From Prevotella sp. (GTDB lineage: Bacteria; Bacteroidota; Bacteroidia; Bacteroidales; Bacteroidaceae), in contig JAFZUS010000004.1 in assembly GCA_017618275.1 (NCBI GenBank), positions 93,575 through 157,574 on the forward strand: a stretch of 64,000 nt of DNA, given 5' to 3'. Under the pieces are notes generated by a model. It did no database searches, was not told the origin of the DNA, and worked only from the letters and a program-made list of their open reading frames with translations. The number at the start of each line of letters is the position of its first letter. Position 1 is the stretch's first letter. Below, one piece after another: positions 9,439 through 17,336 of the stretch. Made by a program: the position numbers and the translations under genes.

Positions 9439-10191
9439 TTACCCTTCCGTCATCCACTGCTTGAACTCGGCAGCCCGGTTCTTACTGACAAAGAGACGTT
9501 CTGGGGTGTCAATGTTCAGCGTAATCAATAGGCGGTTGTCGTACCAGACGGTAATCTTCTTGACACTGTCGCGACTGACGGCAAACTGCTTGTTGGCCCG
9601 GAAGAACAGATGGGGATCGAGAGTCGAAAGGATGGCCTCGAGCGATTTTGAATATAGCAGACTGTCACCGTTGTTCAGGTAGACAGTGGTGGCTTTTTCC
9701 GTAGAGTAGATATAGGAGATGTCAGTGACGGCAACGGGAACCAGCATATCCTTATGTGGAATGAGCAGACGGGTCTGCCAACGGGTTTCTGGCTTCAGCG
9801 AACCCATGCGGCCAAGATATGCGGTAAGGTCTATTTTGCTAAGTATGTGGAATTTTTCGATGGCACGTCGCACATCCTTGGCCTTGATGGGTTTCAATAA
9901 ATATTCGATACTGTTTACGTGGAAGGCATCGAGAGCATATTCATCGTATGCGGTGGTGAAGACGATAGGAGCCTTAACCTCTATCTGGTTAAAGATGGCG
10001 AAGGCAGAGTCATCACTCAGGTGGATGTCCATGAAGATGAGGTCTGGCAACTGATGCTCGTTGAGCCAGCGTACTGTCTCAGTCACACTCTCCGTATTGC
10101 CTACCACTTCCGTGTCGGGAGCCACCTCTTTGATGATACTCAAGAGATTCTCGTAACTTGAAGTCTCGTCTTCTACTATCAGTACTTTCAT
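9439..10191 (-). CDS. LytTR-family response regulator
   Basis: 250 residues: a receiver domain (1-120) with phosphoacceptor Asp55 (FMDIHLSD), conserved Thr79/Thr80 and Lys100, then a C-terminal LytTR DNA-binding domain (about 145-248) ending in FVSKNRAAEFKQW. It is directly downstream of the LytS-type kinase gene (18 bp gap) and is its natural partner. It lies first in the series ahead of the glycosidases, so it may control them, though LytTR sites cannot be confirmed by eye. Confidence 0.94.
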   Translation of the reverse strand: MKVLIVEDETSSYENLLSIIKEVAPDTEVVGNTESVTETVRWLNEHQLPDLIFMDIHLSDDSAFAIFNQIEVKAPIVFTTAYDEYALDAFHVNSIEYLLKPIKAKDVRRAIEKFHILSKIDLTAYLGRMGSLKPETRWQTRLLIPHKDMLVPVAVTDISYIYSTEKATTVYLNNGDSLLYSKSLEAILSTLDPHLFFRANKQFAVSRDSVKKITVWYDNRLLITLNIDTPERLFVSKNRAAEFKQWMTEG

Positions 10192-10209
10192 CTTTACAAT
10201 TATATCTTT

Positions 10210-11229
10210 CTAATTCTTCATCGGAATATACACGGTGAAACGATTGCCGTTATTCTCAACCCTCAACTCGCGCCCTGACATCAGGCGCAGACGGTTGGCT
10301 AGGTTTTTCAGACCGATTCCATTGGTCACTGGCTGTTGCTGTTTAGGATAGATGGGGTTGCTGACAACAAGTTCCCCGTGCTCGTTGATGCCTATGGAAA
10401 CCTTCATGGAATGGGCAGAGTCAATACAATTATGTACGATGACATTTTCAATGATCGGCAACAGGGTGAGCACAGGGAGCATATAATTAGTTTTCTGTTG
10501 GTTATCTATTTGTATATCGAATGTCAACTTACCGGCATAGCGTACCTCGAGCACATAGCGGAACGATTCTGTGAAGGCCAGTTCCTCGTTCAGGGGCACC
10601 ATCCCCTTGTTACTGCTCTGCAGGGTGTAGCGGAACACGTCCGACAGTTCTTCGATGTAATCCAGGGTGCGTTTGTTGTCACCACTCCTTACCAGTGAGG
10701 ATATGCCGCTCAGTGAGTTGAAGAAGAAGTGGGGATTGATCTGCCCTGCTAATGCCGCATACTGGCTCTGCAGGTTTTCTGCACGCAACTGCTCTACCTC
10801 TGTTGCCATGCGGGTTTGTTCTTCTTTCAGCACCGAGATGTGACCAGTCGTGGCACCGAGTCCGTAAAGGGCAACAAACTTCAAAATGAGCGTAGTGCCG
10901 ATTCTGTCGTATACACCGTAATCCGATAGCGAGTCACTGATAAGCGCAAACAGACCGTAAGTCACCACTGATGCACCGAGTCCGTAGACCAACCGTTTCC
11001 CTAAACTCCATGCCTTAACCGTGTTCAGGCGATAAATCAGTATGAAGAACAGAAAGAAATAGCAGAAACGGAATACATGGAAACTCCAGTACAGCCAGAG
11101 ATGCTCTTGCACGCAGGGCCATTCCATGTGCCACGGGATGTAGACCAGATTCGGATAGACCATAATCAGTGCCCCGATGATGCCGAGCCACACGTATCGT
11201 TTCGATATTATTTCTAAGTCCTTCTGCAT
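10210..11229 (-). CDS. LytS/YehU-type sensor histidine kinase
   Basis: 339 residues. Four hydrophobic helices occupy about 12-130, followed by a short coiled coil and the His_kinase domain with the hallmark QINPHFFFNSLSGISSL (His167), then an ATP-binding domain with NGIGLKNLANRL. The format is typical of Bacteroidetes LytS-like kinases that pair with LytTR regulators. It is the first gene of the series; a promoter-like TAACTTTG lies 23 bp upstream of the start. Confidence 0.93.
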   Translation of the reverse strand: MQKDLEIISKRYVWLGIIGALIMVYPNLVYIPWHMEWPCVQEHLWLYWSFHVFRFCYFFLFFILIYRLNTVKAWSLGKRLVYGLGASVVTYGLFALISDSLSDYGVYDRIGTTLILKFVALYGLGATTGHISVLKEEQTRMATEVEQLRAENLQSQYAALAGQINPHFFFNSLSGISSLVRSGDNKRTLDYIEELSDVFRYTLQSSNKGMVPLNEELAFTESFRYVLEVRYAGKLTFDIQIDNQQKTNYMLPVLTLLPIIENVIVHNCIDSAHSMKVSIGINEHGELVVSNPIYPKQQQPVTNGIGLKNLANRLRLMSGRELRVENNGNRFTVYIPMKN

Positions 11230-11251
11230 ACGATTATCTTAAAAAACACTG

Positions 11252-11259
11252 CAAAGTTA
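11252..11259 (-). promoter_or_regulatory. Promoter -7 element for the kinase/glycosidase series
   Basis: TAACTTTG read on the minus strand matches the Bacteroidetes TAnnTTTG -7 element. The upstream -33 TTTG is poor (a T-run about 20 bp further up). It is the only good match ahead of the minus-strand series that ends at the left edge. Confidence 0.5.
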
Positions 11260-11342
11260 CGCAAAATATACGTGAAAAACTTGAAGTCTTAGCGTAAAAA
11301 CGAAAAAGAAAGGCGTAAAGAGGAATCGCGAGAGTATATGAT

Positions 11343-12347
11343 TTACTCATCCATCGGATAGCGTACACCCCATTTCTGGCGCAGACTGTCCATGAGTTGC
11401 ATGATGTAGAGGGTCTCCTCATGTGGCATCTCACGGGGTTCCAAGATGCCGTCGATGAGTGCCTGCCTACAGGCCAGGAACTGATATTCGTAGCCTGTGA
11501 TCTGTTGGGGCACGTGGATGGTTTCAATATAGGTACGGTCTGGCCCGTTGACGGTAATCTGCTGAGGATTGTTGATATTGTCGATAATCAGGTTACCTTC
11601 CGTGCCTGCTATCACGCCGATATTGTCACCCACGCAGGCTGCACTCGACTGGAGGTTGCAGAGCAGACCGTCCTCAAGTACCAGACTGATGGCATTCGTC
11701 AGATCCATACCCGTTTTCGACTTCACACACAGACTCTCTATATTAATAATGTTCGCGGAGAAGAACATCCTGACGAAGTTGAGGACATAGACACCTAAGT
11801 CGAGCAGAGCCCCGCCACAGAGGTCGGGACGCATGATGCGTGGTTTGTCGCCCATGGAGTAACCCAAGGTGGCTGTGAGCAGACGAGGCGTTCCGATTTG
11901 TCCCTTATTAATAAGTTCCCGTACCATATTCACTACAGGCTGGTAGCGCGTCCATATAGCCTCTGCCAGAAAGACTTTCCGTTCGTGGGCCAGGTCGATG
12001 ATCTCCTTCGCCTGTCTGGCATTTGCCATGAAAGCCTTCTCTACCAGACAAGGCTTGTCAGCCAACAATGCCTCCTTGGTCACATCGTAGTGATGCGAGT
12101 GGGGTGTACCGATATAGACGAGATCCACCTCAGGGTCGGCTATCAGTTCTGTGTAGGAACCGTATGCCTTCCGAATATTCCACTTGGCGGCAAAAGCATC
12201 CGCCGTTTCCTGTGAGCGGGAGCCTACAGCGTAGGCCTCGCACTCTGTCAGACCATTGAGGGTGATGGCTGCCTTCTCTGCAATCCACCCCGTACCGATG
12301 ATACCGACGCGTAAAACATCATTTTCCATATGAATCGATTTTGCCAT
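11343..12347 (-). CDS. Gfo/Idh/MocA family oxidoreductase
   Basis: 334 residues. The Rossmann domain begins with VGIIGTGWIAEKA (NAD(P) binding), the family Lys is in CLVEKAF, and the C-terminal domain contains GGALLDLGVY, as in the dihydrodiol dehydrogenase-like subgroup. The usual EKP motif reads EKA here. The substrate is unknown, probably a sugar or sugar-derived compound. A second ATG lies at 12329, just before the domain. It is transcribed alone from its own promoter at 12368-12375. Confidence 0.9.
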   Translation of the reverse strand: MAKSIHMENDVLRVGIIGTGWIAEKAAITLNGLTECEAYAVGSRSQETADAFAAKWNIRKAYGSYTELIADPEVDLVYIGTPHSHHYDVTKEALLADKPCLVEKAFMANARQAKEIIDLAHERKVFLAEAIWTRYQPVVNMVRELINKGQIGTPRLLTATLGYSMGDKPRIMRPDLCGGALLDLGVYVLNFVRMFFSANIINIESLCVKSKTGMDLTNAISLVLEDGLLCNLQSSAACVGDNIGVIAGTEGNLIIDNINNPQQITVNGPDRTYIETIHVPQQITGYEYQFLACRQALIDGILEPREMPHEETLYIMQLMDSLRQKWGVRYPMDE

Positions 12348-12367
12348 AGTTATTCATCTTTTGTGTG

Positions 12368-12375
12368 CAAAGATA
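12368..12375 (-). promoter_or_regulatory. Promoter -7 element for the oxidoreductase gene
   Basis: TATCTTTG on the minus strand, 20 bp upstream of the ATG at 12347, with a TTGC about 22 bp further up as a weak -33 element. Confidence 0.55.
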
Positions 12376-12451
12376 CACATTATTTTTGGAAATACTGCAA
12401 CGAAAACGTAATTTTTTCTGTCTTTTTGTCGTTAATTTGAAAGATTTGTTG

Positions 12452-12459
12452 TACTTTTG
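12452..12459 (+). promoter_or_regulatory. Promoter -7 element for the porin/symporter pair
   Basis: TACTTTTG fits the Bacteroidetes -7 consensus and lies 42 bp before the porin start. No convincing TTTG sits at the standard spacing. It is divergent from the oxidoreductase promoter, about 75 bp away. Confidence 0.5.
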
Positions 12460-12501
12460 CACCCGCATGAACTAAACAACCAATTGTAAACAAATGAAAA
12501 G

Positions 12502-13590
12502 ATGAGAAAACAAAGTTTCATGTGGCGGACACTGGCAGTGGCACTGGCAGTGTTCAGCAGTGTTGCAGCAATGGGGCAACAGAAGAAAGATGGTGAAATC
12601 GATTGGATGAAGGATTTCACGAGTCGTATCACTCTTAACGGTTATGCTCAGGGAGGCTGGTCGTATCAGGATCCCAACGGAAAGGCAACCAACAGTTACA
12701 ACCTTAAACGCACCCTGCTTTGGGGAAAGGCACGCATCACAGACCGATGGTCGTTTATGTTTATGCACGACTTCTCAAGTGTCGTACAAGAGTTCTACAC
12801 CGACTACCGTATTACCAAAAACAATGCACTGACCGTCCGCCTCGGACAGTTTAAGCACTCCTACACGATGGAGAACCCGCTTTCTCCCACGATGCTCGAA
12901 CTGATTGATGTCTATTCGCAGGCCGTGCTCTATCTGGCTGGCGAGGGTCCCGACCCGTTGCATGGCGTGAACTACGGACGTGACATGGGTCTCGAGGTCT
13001 ATGGCGACCTGGCCAATGGACTCTTCCGTTACAATCTTGCCCTGATGAGCGGACAGGGTATCAACCGCAAGGACCTCAATAATCAGAAAGACTTCATCGC
13101 CAAACTCGAGGTGAAGCCCTTCGACGGCTTCCGCGTGGTGGCTTCAGGTTATCTTGGTACAGGCTGTGCTGTGGGTACGGCTGCCTGGAACCCTGATATC
13201 AATGTAGGCGACAACTATAAGCGCAACCGCTACAGCGTGGGTGCGGAGTATAAGACAGCCCCCTATACGGGTAGCAAATACAAGGAAGCCCGTCCTGCCA
13301 GTGTCCGTGCCGAATGGCTCGGTGGTGAGGATGGCGAGGTGGGTTCTCGTGGCGGTTATGTCACGACGTGCATCCCTGTAGTGGATGCCCTCGACGTGGT
13401 GGCTTCTGGTGAGACCTACGACAGGAATACGAAGGTGGATGGTTGGGATCAGACCAACCTGACCCTCGGTGTGCAGTATTGGTTCTATAAGAAGTGCCGT
13501 GTGCAGTTGCAGTACACCCGTTGTCTCCTTGGCGAGAACCTCGGTAAGGACTACAACTGGCTCCAGGCCCAAGTTCAGGTAGCATTTTAA
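12502..13590 (+). CDS. OprO/OprP-like outer-membrane porin
   Basis: 362 residues with a signal peptide ending AMGQ. The mature protein is rich in alternating aromatic beta strands and begins with ITLNGYAQGGWSY, typical of the phosphate-selective porin O/P family, and it ends in an aromatic strand closing with Phe (AQVQVAF), the usual barrel end. In Bacteroidetes such porins do not always carry phosphate. Here it is followed after 14 bp by a sodium:solute symporter, so the pair probably forms an uptake route for one solute across both membranes (inference). Confidence 0.87.
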   Translation: MRKQSFMWRTLAVALAVFSSVAAMGQQKKDGEIDWMKDFTSRITLNGYAQGGWSYQDPNGKATNSYNLKRTLLWGKARITDRWSFMFMHDFSSVVQEFYTDYRITKNNALTVRLGQFKHSYTMENPLSPTMLELIDVYSQAVLYLAGEGPDPLHGVNYGRDMGLEVYGDLANGLFRYNLALMSGQGINRKDLNNQKDFIAKLEVKPFDGFRVVASGYLGTGCAVGTAAWNPDINVGDNYKRNRYSVGAEYKTAPYTGSKYKEARPASVRAEWLGGEDGEVGSRGGYVTTCIPVVDALDVVASGETYDRNTKVDGWDQTNLTLGVQYWFYKKCRVQLQYTRCLLGENLGKDYNWLQAQVQVAF

Positions 13591-13604
13591 TTAAAAAAGA
13601 AAAT

Positions 13605-15128
13605 ATGATTATCAAAGTATTATTGACGGTAATTTTCCTGGTCGTGATGATTAGTGTGGGTGTGTACTCACGCAAGCAGGCCAGAAGTGTCGACGGTTTC
13701 GTGTTGGGTGGTCGTGCCGTAGGTCCCTGGCTCACAGCCTTTGCCTTCGGAACCTCCTATTTCTCTGCTGTGGTCTTTGTAGGCTACGCTGGACAGTTCG
13801 GATGGAAGTATGGTCTTTCGTCTGCGTGGATTGGTATTGGCAACGCCATCATCGGTTCTCTCTTGGCGTGGCTCATCTTAGGTCGTCGTACCAAACTGAT
13901 GACGCAGCATATTGAGTCTCGTACGATGCCAGATTTCTTTGGCACCCGTTTCAACGATCAGGGACTGCGTGTGGTGGCTTCTGTCATTGCCTTCGTGTTC
14001 CTGATCCCCTATACGGCAGGTGTATATAGCGGTATTTCCCGCCTCTTCGAGATGGGCTTCGATATCCCTTACGAGTATTGTGTCATCGTGATGTCCATCC
14101 TGACGGCAGTCTATGTCATCATCGGCGGTTATAAGGCTACGGCGATGAACGACTTCATCCAGGGTATCATCATGCTCTTCGGCATTGTGGCTGTCATCCT
14201 CGCCGTGCTGAATGCACAGGGTGGTCTGGCTGCTGCAGTGGATAAACTGGCAGTGATTCCCTCTGATGCCGATCCTGCCGTGAATGGTGGCTTCGCCTCG
14301 TGGTTCGGCCCCGATCCCTGGGGACTCCTGGGTGTGGTCATCCTGACCTCACTGGGTACGATGGGACTGCCCCAGATGGTGGGTAAGTTCTATTCGATTA
14401 CCGACGAGAGTGCCATCAAGCGTGGTACCGTCATCTCAACCATCTTTGCCTTCATCGTGGCAGGTGGCTGTTATTTCCTCGGAGGTTTCGGACGTCTCTA
14501 TGACCCGGTGATCAATGAGGCGACGGGTAAGATAGCCTTCGACTCCATCGTGCCTGCCATGCTGGTCACGCTGCCTGATGTGCTGATTGCCCTCGTGGTG
14601 CTGCTGGTGCTGAGTGCATCGATGTCAACGTTGGCTTCGCTGGTGCTGACTTCCAGTTCTACGATGACCCTCGACCTGATCTATCGCGACAAGAAGTCGT
14701 TGCCTGGCGAGGTGGAGGATGGTACCATCGATGATATCGTGGCTGAGAAGATCGAGCGTCGTAAGGTGGTGGTGATGCGTGTGCTCATCATGTTCTTCAT
14801 CGTCATCTCCCTGTTGATAGCCCTGAATCCCCCGACATTCATCGCCCAACTGATGGGTATCTCTTGGGGTGCGTTGGCTGGTGCCTTCCTCGCACCGTTC
14901 ATGCTGGGTCTCTACTGGCGTGGTGTCACAACGGCTTCCGTCTGGGCTTGTTTCATCTGGGGCGTGGGTCTCACCGTCATCAATATGTTGGCTGGCAACC
15001 CCATCAATCCCATCAACTGTGGTGCCATCGCTATGGTGGGTGGCTTCCCGGTGGTGTGGATCGTCAGTCTGTTGACGAAGAAACTGCCCAGGCAGACAGT
15101 CGACACCATCTTTGAGTGCTACAAGTAG
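13605..15128 (+). CDS. Sodium:solute symporter (SSS family)
   Basis: 507 residues with about 13 membrane helices. Family features are GGRAVGPWLTAFAFGTSYFSA near the start, PDFFGTRF, and GGYKATAMNDFIQGIIM, the conserved SSS signature region in the middle. It moves an organic solute with sodium into the cytoplasm. The substrate is unknown; relatives carry proline, pantothenate, sugars or sialic acid. It is co-transcribed with the porin upstream, and a strong hairpin terminator follows 25 bp after the stop. Confidence 0.92.
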   Translation: MIIKVLLTVIFLVVMISVGVYSRKQARSVDGFVLGGRAVGPWLTAFAFGTSYFSAVVFVGYAGQFGWKYGLSSAWIGIGNAIIGSLLAWLILGRRTKLMTQHIESRTMPDFFGTRFNDQGLRVVASVIAFVFLIPYTAGVYSGISRLFEMGFDIPYEYCVIVMSILTAVYVIIGGYKATAMNDFIQGIIMLFGIVAVILAVLNAQGGLAAAVDKLAVIPSDADPAVNGGFASWFGPDPWGLLGVVILTSLGTMGLPQMVGKFYSITDESAIKRGTVISTIFAFIVAGGCYFLGGFGRLYDPVINEATGKIAFDSIVPAMLVTLPDVLIALVVLLVLSASMSTLASLVLTSSSTMTLDLIYRDKKSLPGEVEDGTIDDIVAEKIERRKVVVMRVLIMFFIVISLLIALNPPTFIAQLMGISWGALAGAFLAPFMLGLYWRGVTTASVWACFIWGVGLTVINMLAGNPINPINCGAIAMVGGFPVVWIVSLLTKKLPRQTVDTIFECYK

Positions 15129-15153
15129 TCAGTGAGTCTAAATATCCGTTCAG

Positions 15154-15188
15154 AATTGCATGCGCCGAGTTCGGAGCATGCAATTTTT
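15154..15188 (+). terminator. Intrinsic terminator after the symporter gene
   Basis: A perfect 10-bp stem (AATTGCATGC with GCATGCAATT) around a 12-nt loop, followed by a short T run. Confidence 0.85.
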
Positions 15189-15191
15189 AGG

Positions 15192-15399
15192 TTACGAGGG
15201 TGCCTCTGAGGTCTCAGACGTGCTTCTGCTTGGTTACAAGGGGGCCTCTGAGGTCTCAGACGTGCTTCTGCGTGGTTACAAAGGTGCCTCCGCGCGCTCG
15301 GAGGCTCTTCTGCGAGGCAACAAGGGTGCCTCCGCGTGCTCCGTGGCTCTTCTGCGAGGCAACGAGGGTACCTCCGCGCGCTCAGCGTCTCTTCTGTGC
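15192..15399 (+). repeat. Tandem 42-bp repeat, five units, each with an imperfect hairpin
   Basis: Units start at 15192, 15234, 15276, 15318 and 15360. The core of each unit is self-complementary: TCTGAG with CTCAGA in units 1-2 and GCCTCCG with CGGAGGC in unit 3. The unit length is 14 codons, so a repeated peptide is open in one plus frame, but it follows a terminator and has no start signals, so it is read as non-coding. There are no spacers, so it is not a CRISPR array. Confidence 0.85.
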
Positions 15400-15435
15400 G
15401 TTTCCTCGGACTTTCGCAAAAAAAGGACGAAAACA

Positions 15436-15467
15436 TTTGGACGTTTCACAGATTATTCGTATTTTTG
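15436..15467 (+). promoter_or_regulatory. Promoter for the dockerin/LRR gene
   Basis: TTTG at 15436-15439, 20 bp, TATTTTTG at 15460-15467: a full match to the Bacteroidetes housekeeping promoter, 35 bp before the start codon. Confidence 0.75.
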
Positions 15468-15501
15468 CGCCATAAAAGCAATCAAATTAAACTAAAAGCG
15501 T

Positions 15502-17268
15502 ATGAAACGAATTCTAACTTTAGCAGTCATGGCCCTGCTGCTCACCAGCGCAAAGGCCAGCGTAGTGATTAATGCTACGAACTTCCCAGACCCCGTACTG
15601 AGGGAGGCACTCGTTGAGTGTGGAATTGATGCCGACGGTGACGGCATCCTCACAGACGAGGAGATTAAGAATGCCACAGATTACATTCAGCTTGAAGGAT
15701 GCAAGAACCTGAAAGGTCTGGAGTATCTGAAGAATATGAAATTCATCGGCCTTTACGGCAATGAGGAGTCGTACAGCAGCATCACTTCTTTCGATGCCTC
15801 GAAGTTCCCCAAGCTTGAGCGGCTTGACATTCATGATTACGCCATTACCTCGCTCGACGCAACCTACTCGAAGATGCTTGGGTCGGTTGAAATTGCCAGG
15901 TGTCGTGAGTTCACCTCCATCAAAGTGGATTCGAAACGTGATGATTTAGGCGTTTTCCTAAACGATCTGCCCAAACTGACGAGCATGGAGAACTGTGTGT
16001 TCAACCATGTTTCAGTTGTTGAATTCTACAAGACCGGCATCCAGGACATAGACATGAGCGACCACCCCACGTTGGAAAGTCTCTGGGTGAAGGGCGATGA
16101 CGAAGAATTTGGGGGCGACTATGAACTGAACTCCATCAACGTGTCGGGCTGCAACAACCTTTGGGATCTCCATATAGACCATGTTAAACTTCAAAGCGTC
16201 CGTCTCAATGCGCTGCCTATGTTCTATGACATTTCCCTATACTTTTGTCACACGACAAACTTGGCTTTAGAGAACATGCCGAATTTGGGTGGTATCACAT
16301 GCAGCGGTTGTGAAATCCGTAACCTCACCATCAAAGGTTGTCCTGTGCTGACAGGCGTTAGTTGCGCTGACAATAGCCTGCACAACCTGATTATCGACGA
16401 CAGCCCTGGTCTTTACAGCCTGCATGTCGAGAACAATATGCTGATGTGGCTCGACATGAGCAACGTGAAGAGAGAGGTGGGTGATGATACCTATTGGTAT
16501 TCTGCTGAAAATCAGCATCCCAGCGCGGTGGCCTACAAACTCTCCGCTACGGAGGTTGGTCTGTTGGTACATGAGCGCTTCGACGTGGAGCGTGTGCTCA
16601 ACCTGAAGGCTAACGGCAAGAGTGTGACTCCCGCCTGGTCAACCATCGACGGCAAGAAATACTTCGTCTTCTCCAACGAAGGCGCGAACGCCGACGCCCT
16701 CGTCGGCAAGAAGACCACCTACGAGTACGAGACCAAGTGGCCCTATAAGTGGATTTCAGGCTCGGAAAATACGAAGGACAATAACCTGCCCGTAAAACTG
16801 AATGTGACGAAAGTTGAAAAACTCCCCTCTTGGATCAAACTCTCCTCGACGGCGACGCTGGCGAGTCCCATCGACGGTACGCTGACACCTCCTGAGGTGC
16901 AGCGCTCCGACAAGTACGACGGCAAACTGACGTGGAAGTCGAGCAACGAGAAAGCCGTGAAGGTGAATGCCGAGACGGGTGCAATCACCATCGTTGGCCC
17001 GGGTAAGGCTACCATCACCGTCACTGGTGCTGAGACCGACTACCGAACGGCTCCCGCCAGCGTGAGTTACAAGGTGGTGATCTACACGCTCGGTGATGCC
17101 AACGGCGACGGTAGCATAGATGCCAACGATATCGTGGAAATCGTCAACTATCTGACGGGTAAGCCATCAGCCAAATTCGTCCTCCAGGCTGCTGATGCCA
17201 ACCAGGACAATAAGGTGGATATTGCCGATATCGTCATGATAGCCAACATTATTTTGGCAGAAAAGTAG
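15502..17268 (+). CDS. Secreted LRR-like protein with Ig-like and C-terminal dockerin domains
   Basis: 588 residues. A signal peptide ends near AKAS. A loop with EF-hand character (DADGDGILTDEE) lies near residue 45, then irregular leucine-rich repeats fill about 50-340. A bacterial Ig-like (BIG2) domain follows at about 435-515 (LTWKSSNEKAVKVN, then ITIVGPGKATITV). The end is a type I dockerin-like module with two calcium loops, DANGDGSIDANDIVEI and DANQDNKVDIADIVMI. It is exported and probably binds something at the cell surface. No cohesin gene is visible, so its docking partner is unknown. It is monocistronic with its own promoter. Confidence 0.82.
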   Translation: MKRILTLAVMALLLTSAKASVVINATNFPDPVLREALVECGIDADGDGILTDEEIKNATDYIQLEGCKNLKGLEYLKNMKFIGLYGNEESYSSITSFDASKFPKLERLDIHDYAITSLDATYSKMLGSVEIARCREFTSIKVDSKRDDLGVFLNDLPKLTSMENCVFNHVSVVEFYKTGIQDIDMSDHPTLESLWVKGDDEEFGGDYELNSINVSGCNNLWDLHIDHVKLQSVRLNALPMFYDISLYFCHTTNLALENMPNLGGITCSGCEIRNLTIKGCPVLTGVSCADNSLHNLIIDDSPGLYSLHVENNMLMWLDMSNVKREVGDDTYWYSAENQHPSAVAYKLSATEVGLLVHERFDVERVLNLKANGKSVTPAWSTIDGKKYFVFSNEGANADALVGKKTTYEYETKWPYKWISGSENTKDNNLPVKLNVTKVEKLPSWIKLSSTATLASPIDGTLTPPEVQRSDKYDGKLTWKSSNEKAVKVNAETGAITIVGPGKATITVTGAETDYRTAPASVSYKVVIYTLGDANGDGSIDANDIVEIVNYLTGKPSAKFVLQAADANQDNKVDIADIVMIANIILAEK

Positions 17269-17299
17269 TGTTTGCAACCAAGTTGCACGGAATGTGCCG

Positions 17300-17307
17300 T
17301 ACCTTTG
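17300..17307 (+). promoter_or_regulatory. Promoter -7 element for the metal ATPase gene
   Basis: TACCTTTG 29 bp before the ATG. The -33 region is weak. Confidence 0.5.
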
Positions 17308-17336
17308 CAGCGTGAAATCAATAAAACTGCAAAGAT

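Noticed and set aside
15192-15399. CRISPR array
   Set aside because: The units are contiguous, without unique spacers, and no cas genes are near.
15160-15495. Plus-strand frame with a 14-residue repeat (YKGASEVSDVLLLG-like)
   Set aside because: The repeat unit is 42 bp and so keeps any frame open. It starts inside a terminator, has no start signals and runs through the promoter of the next gene.
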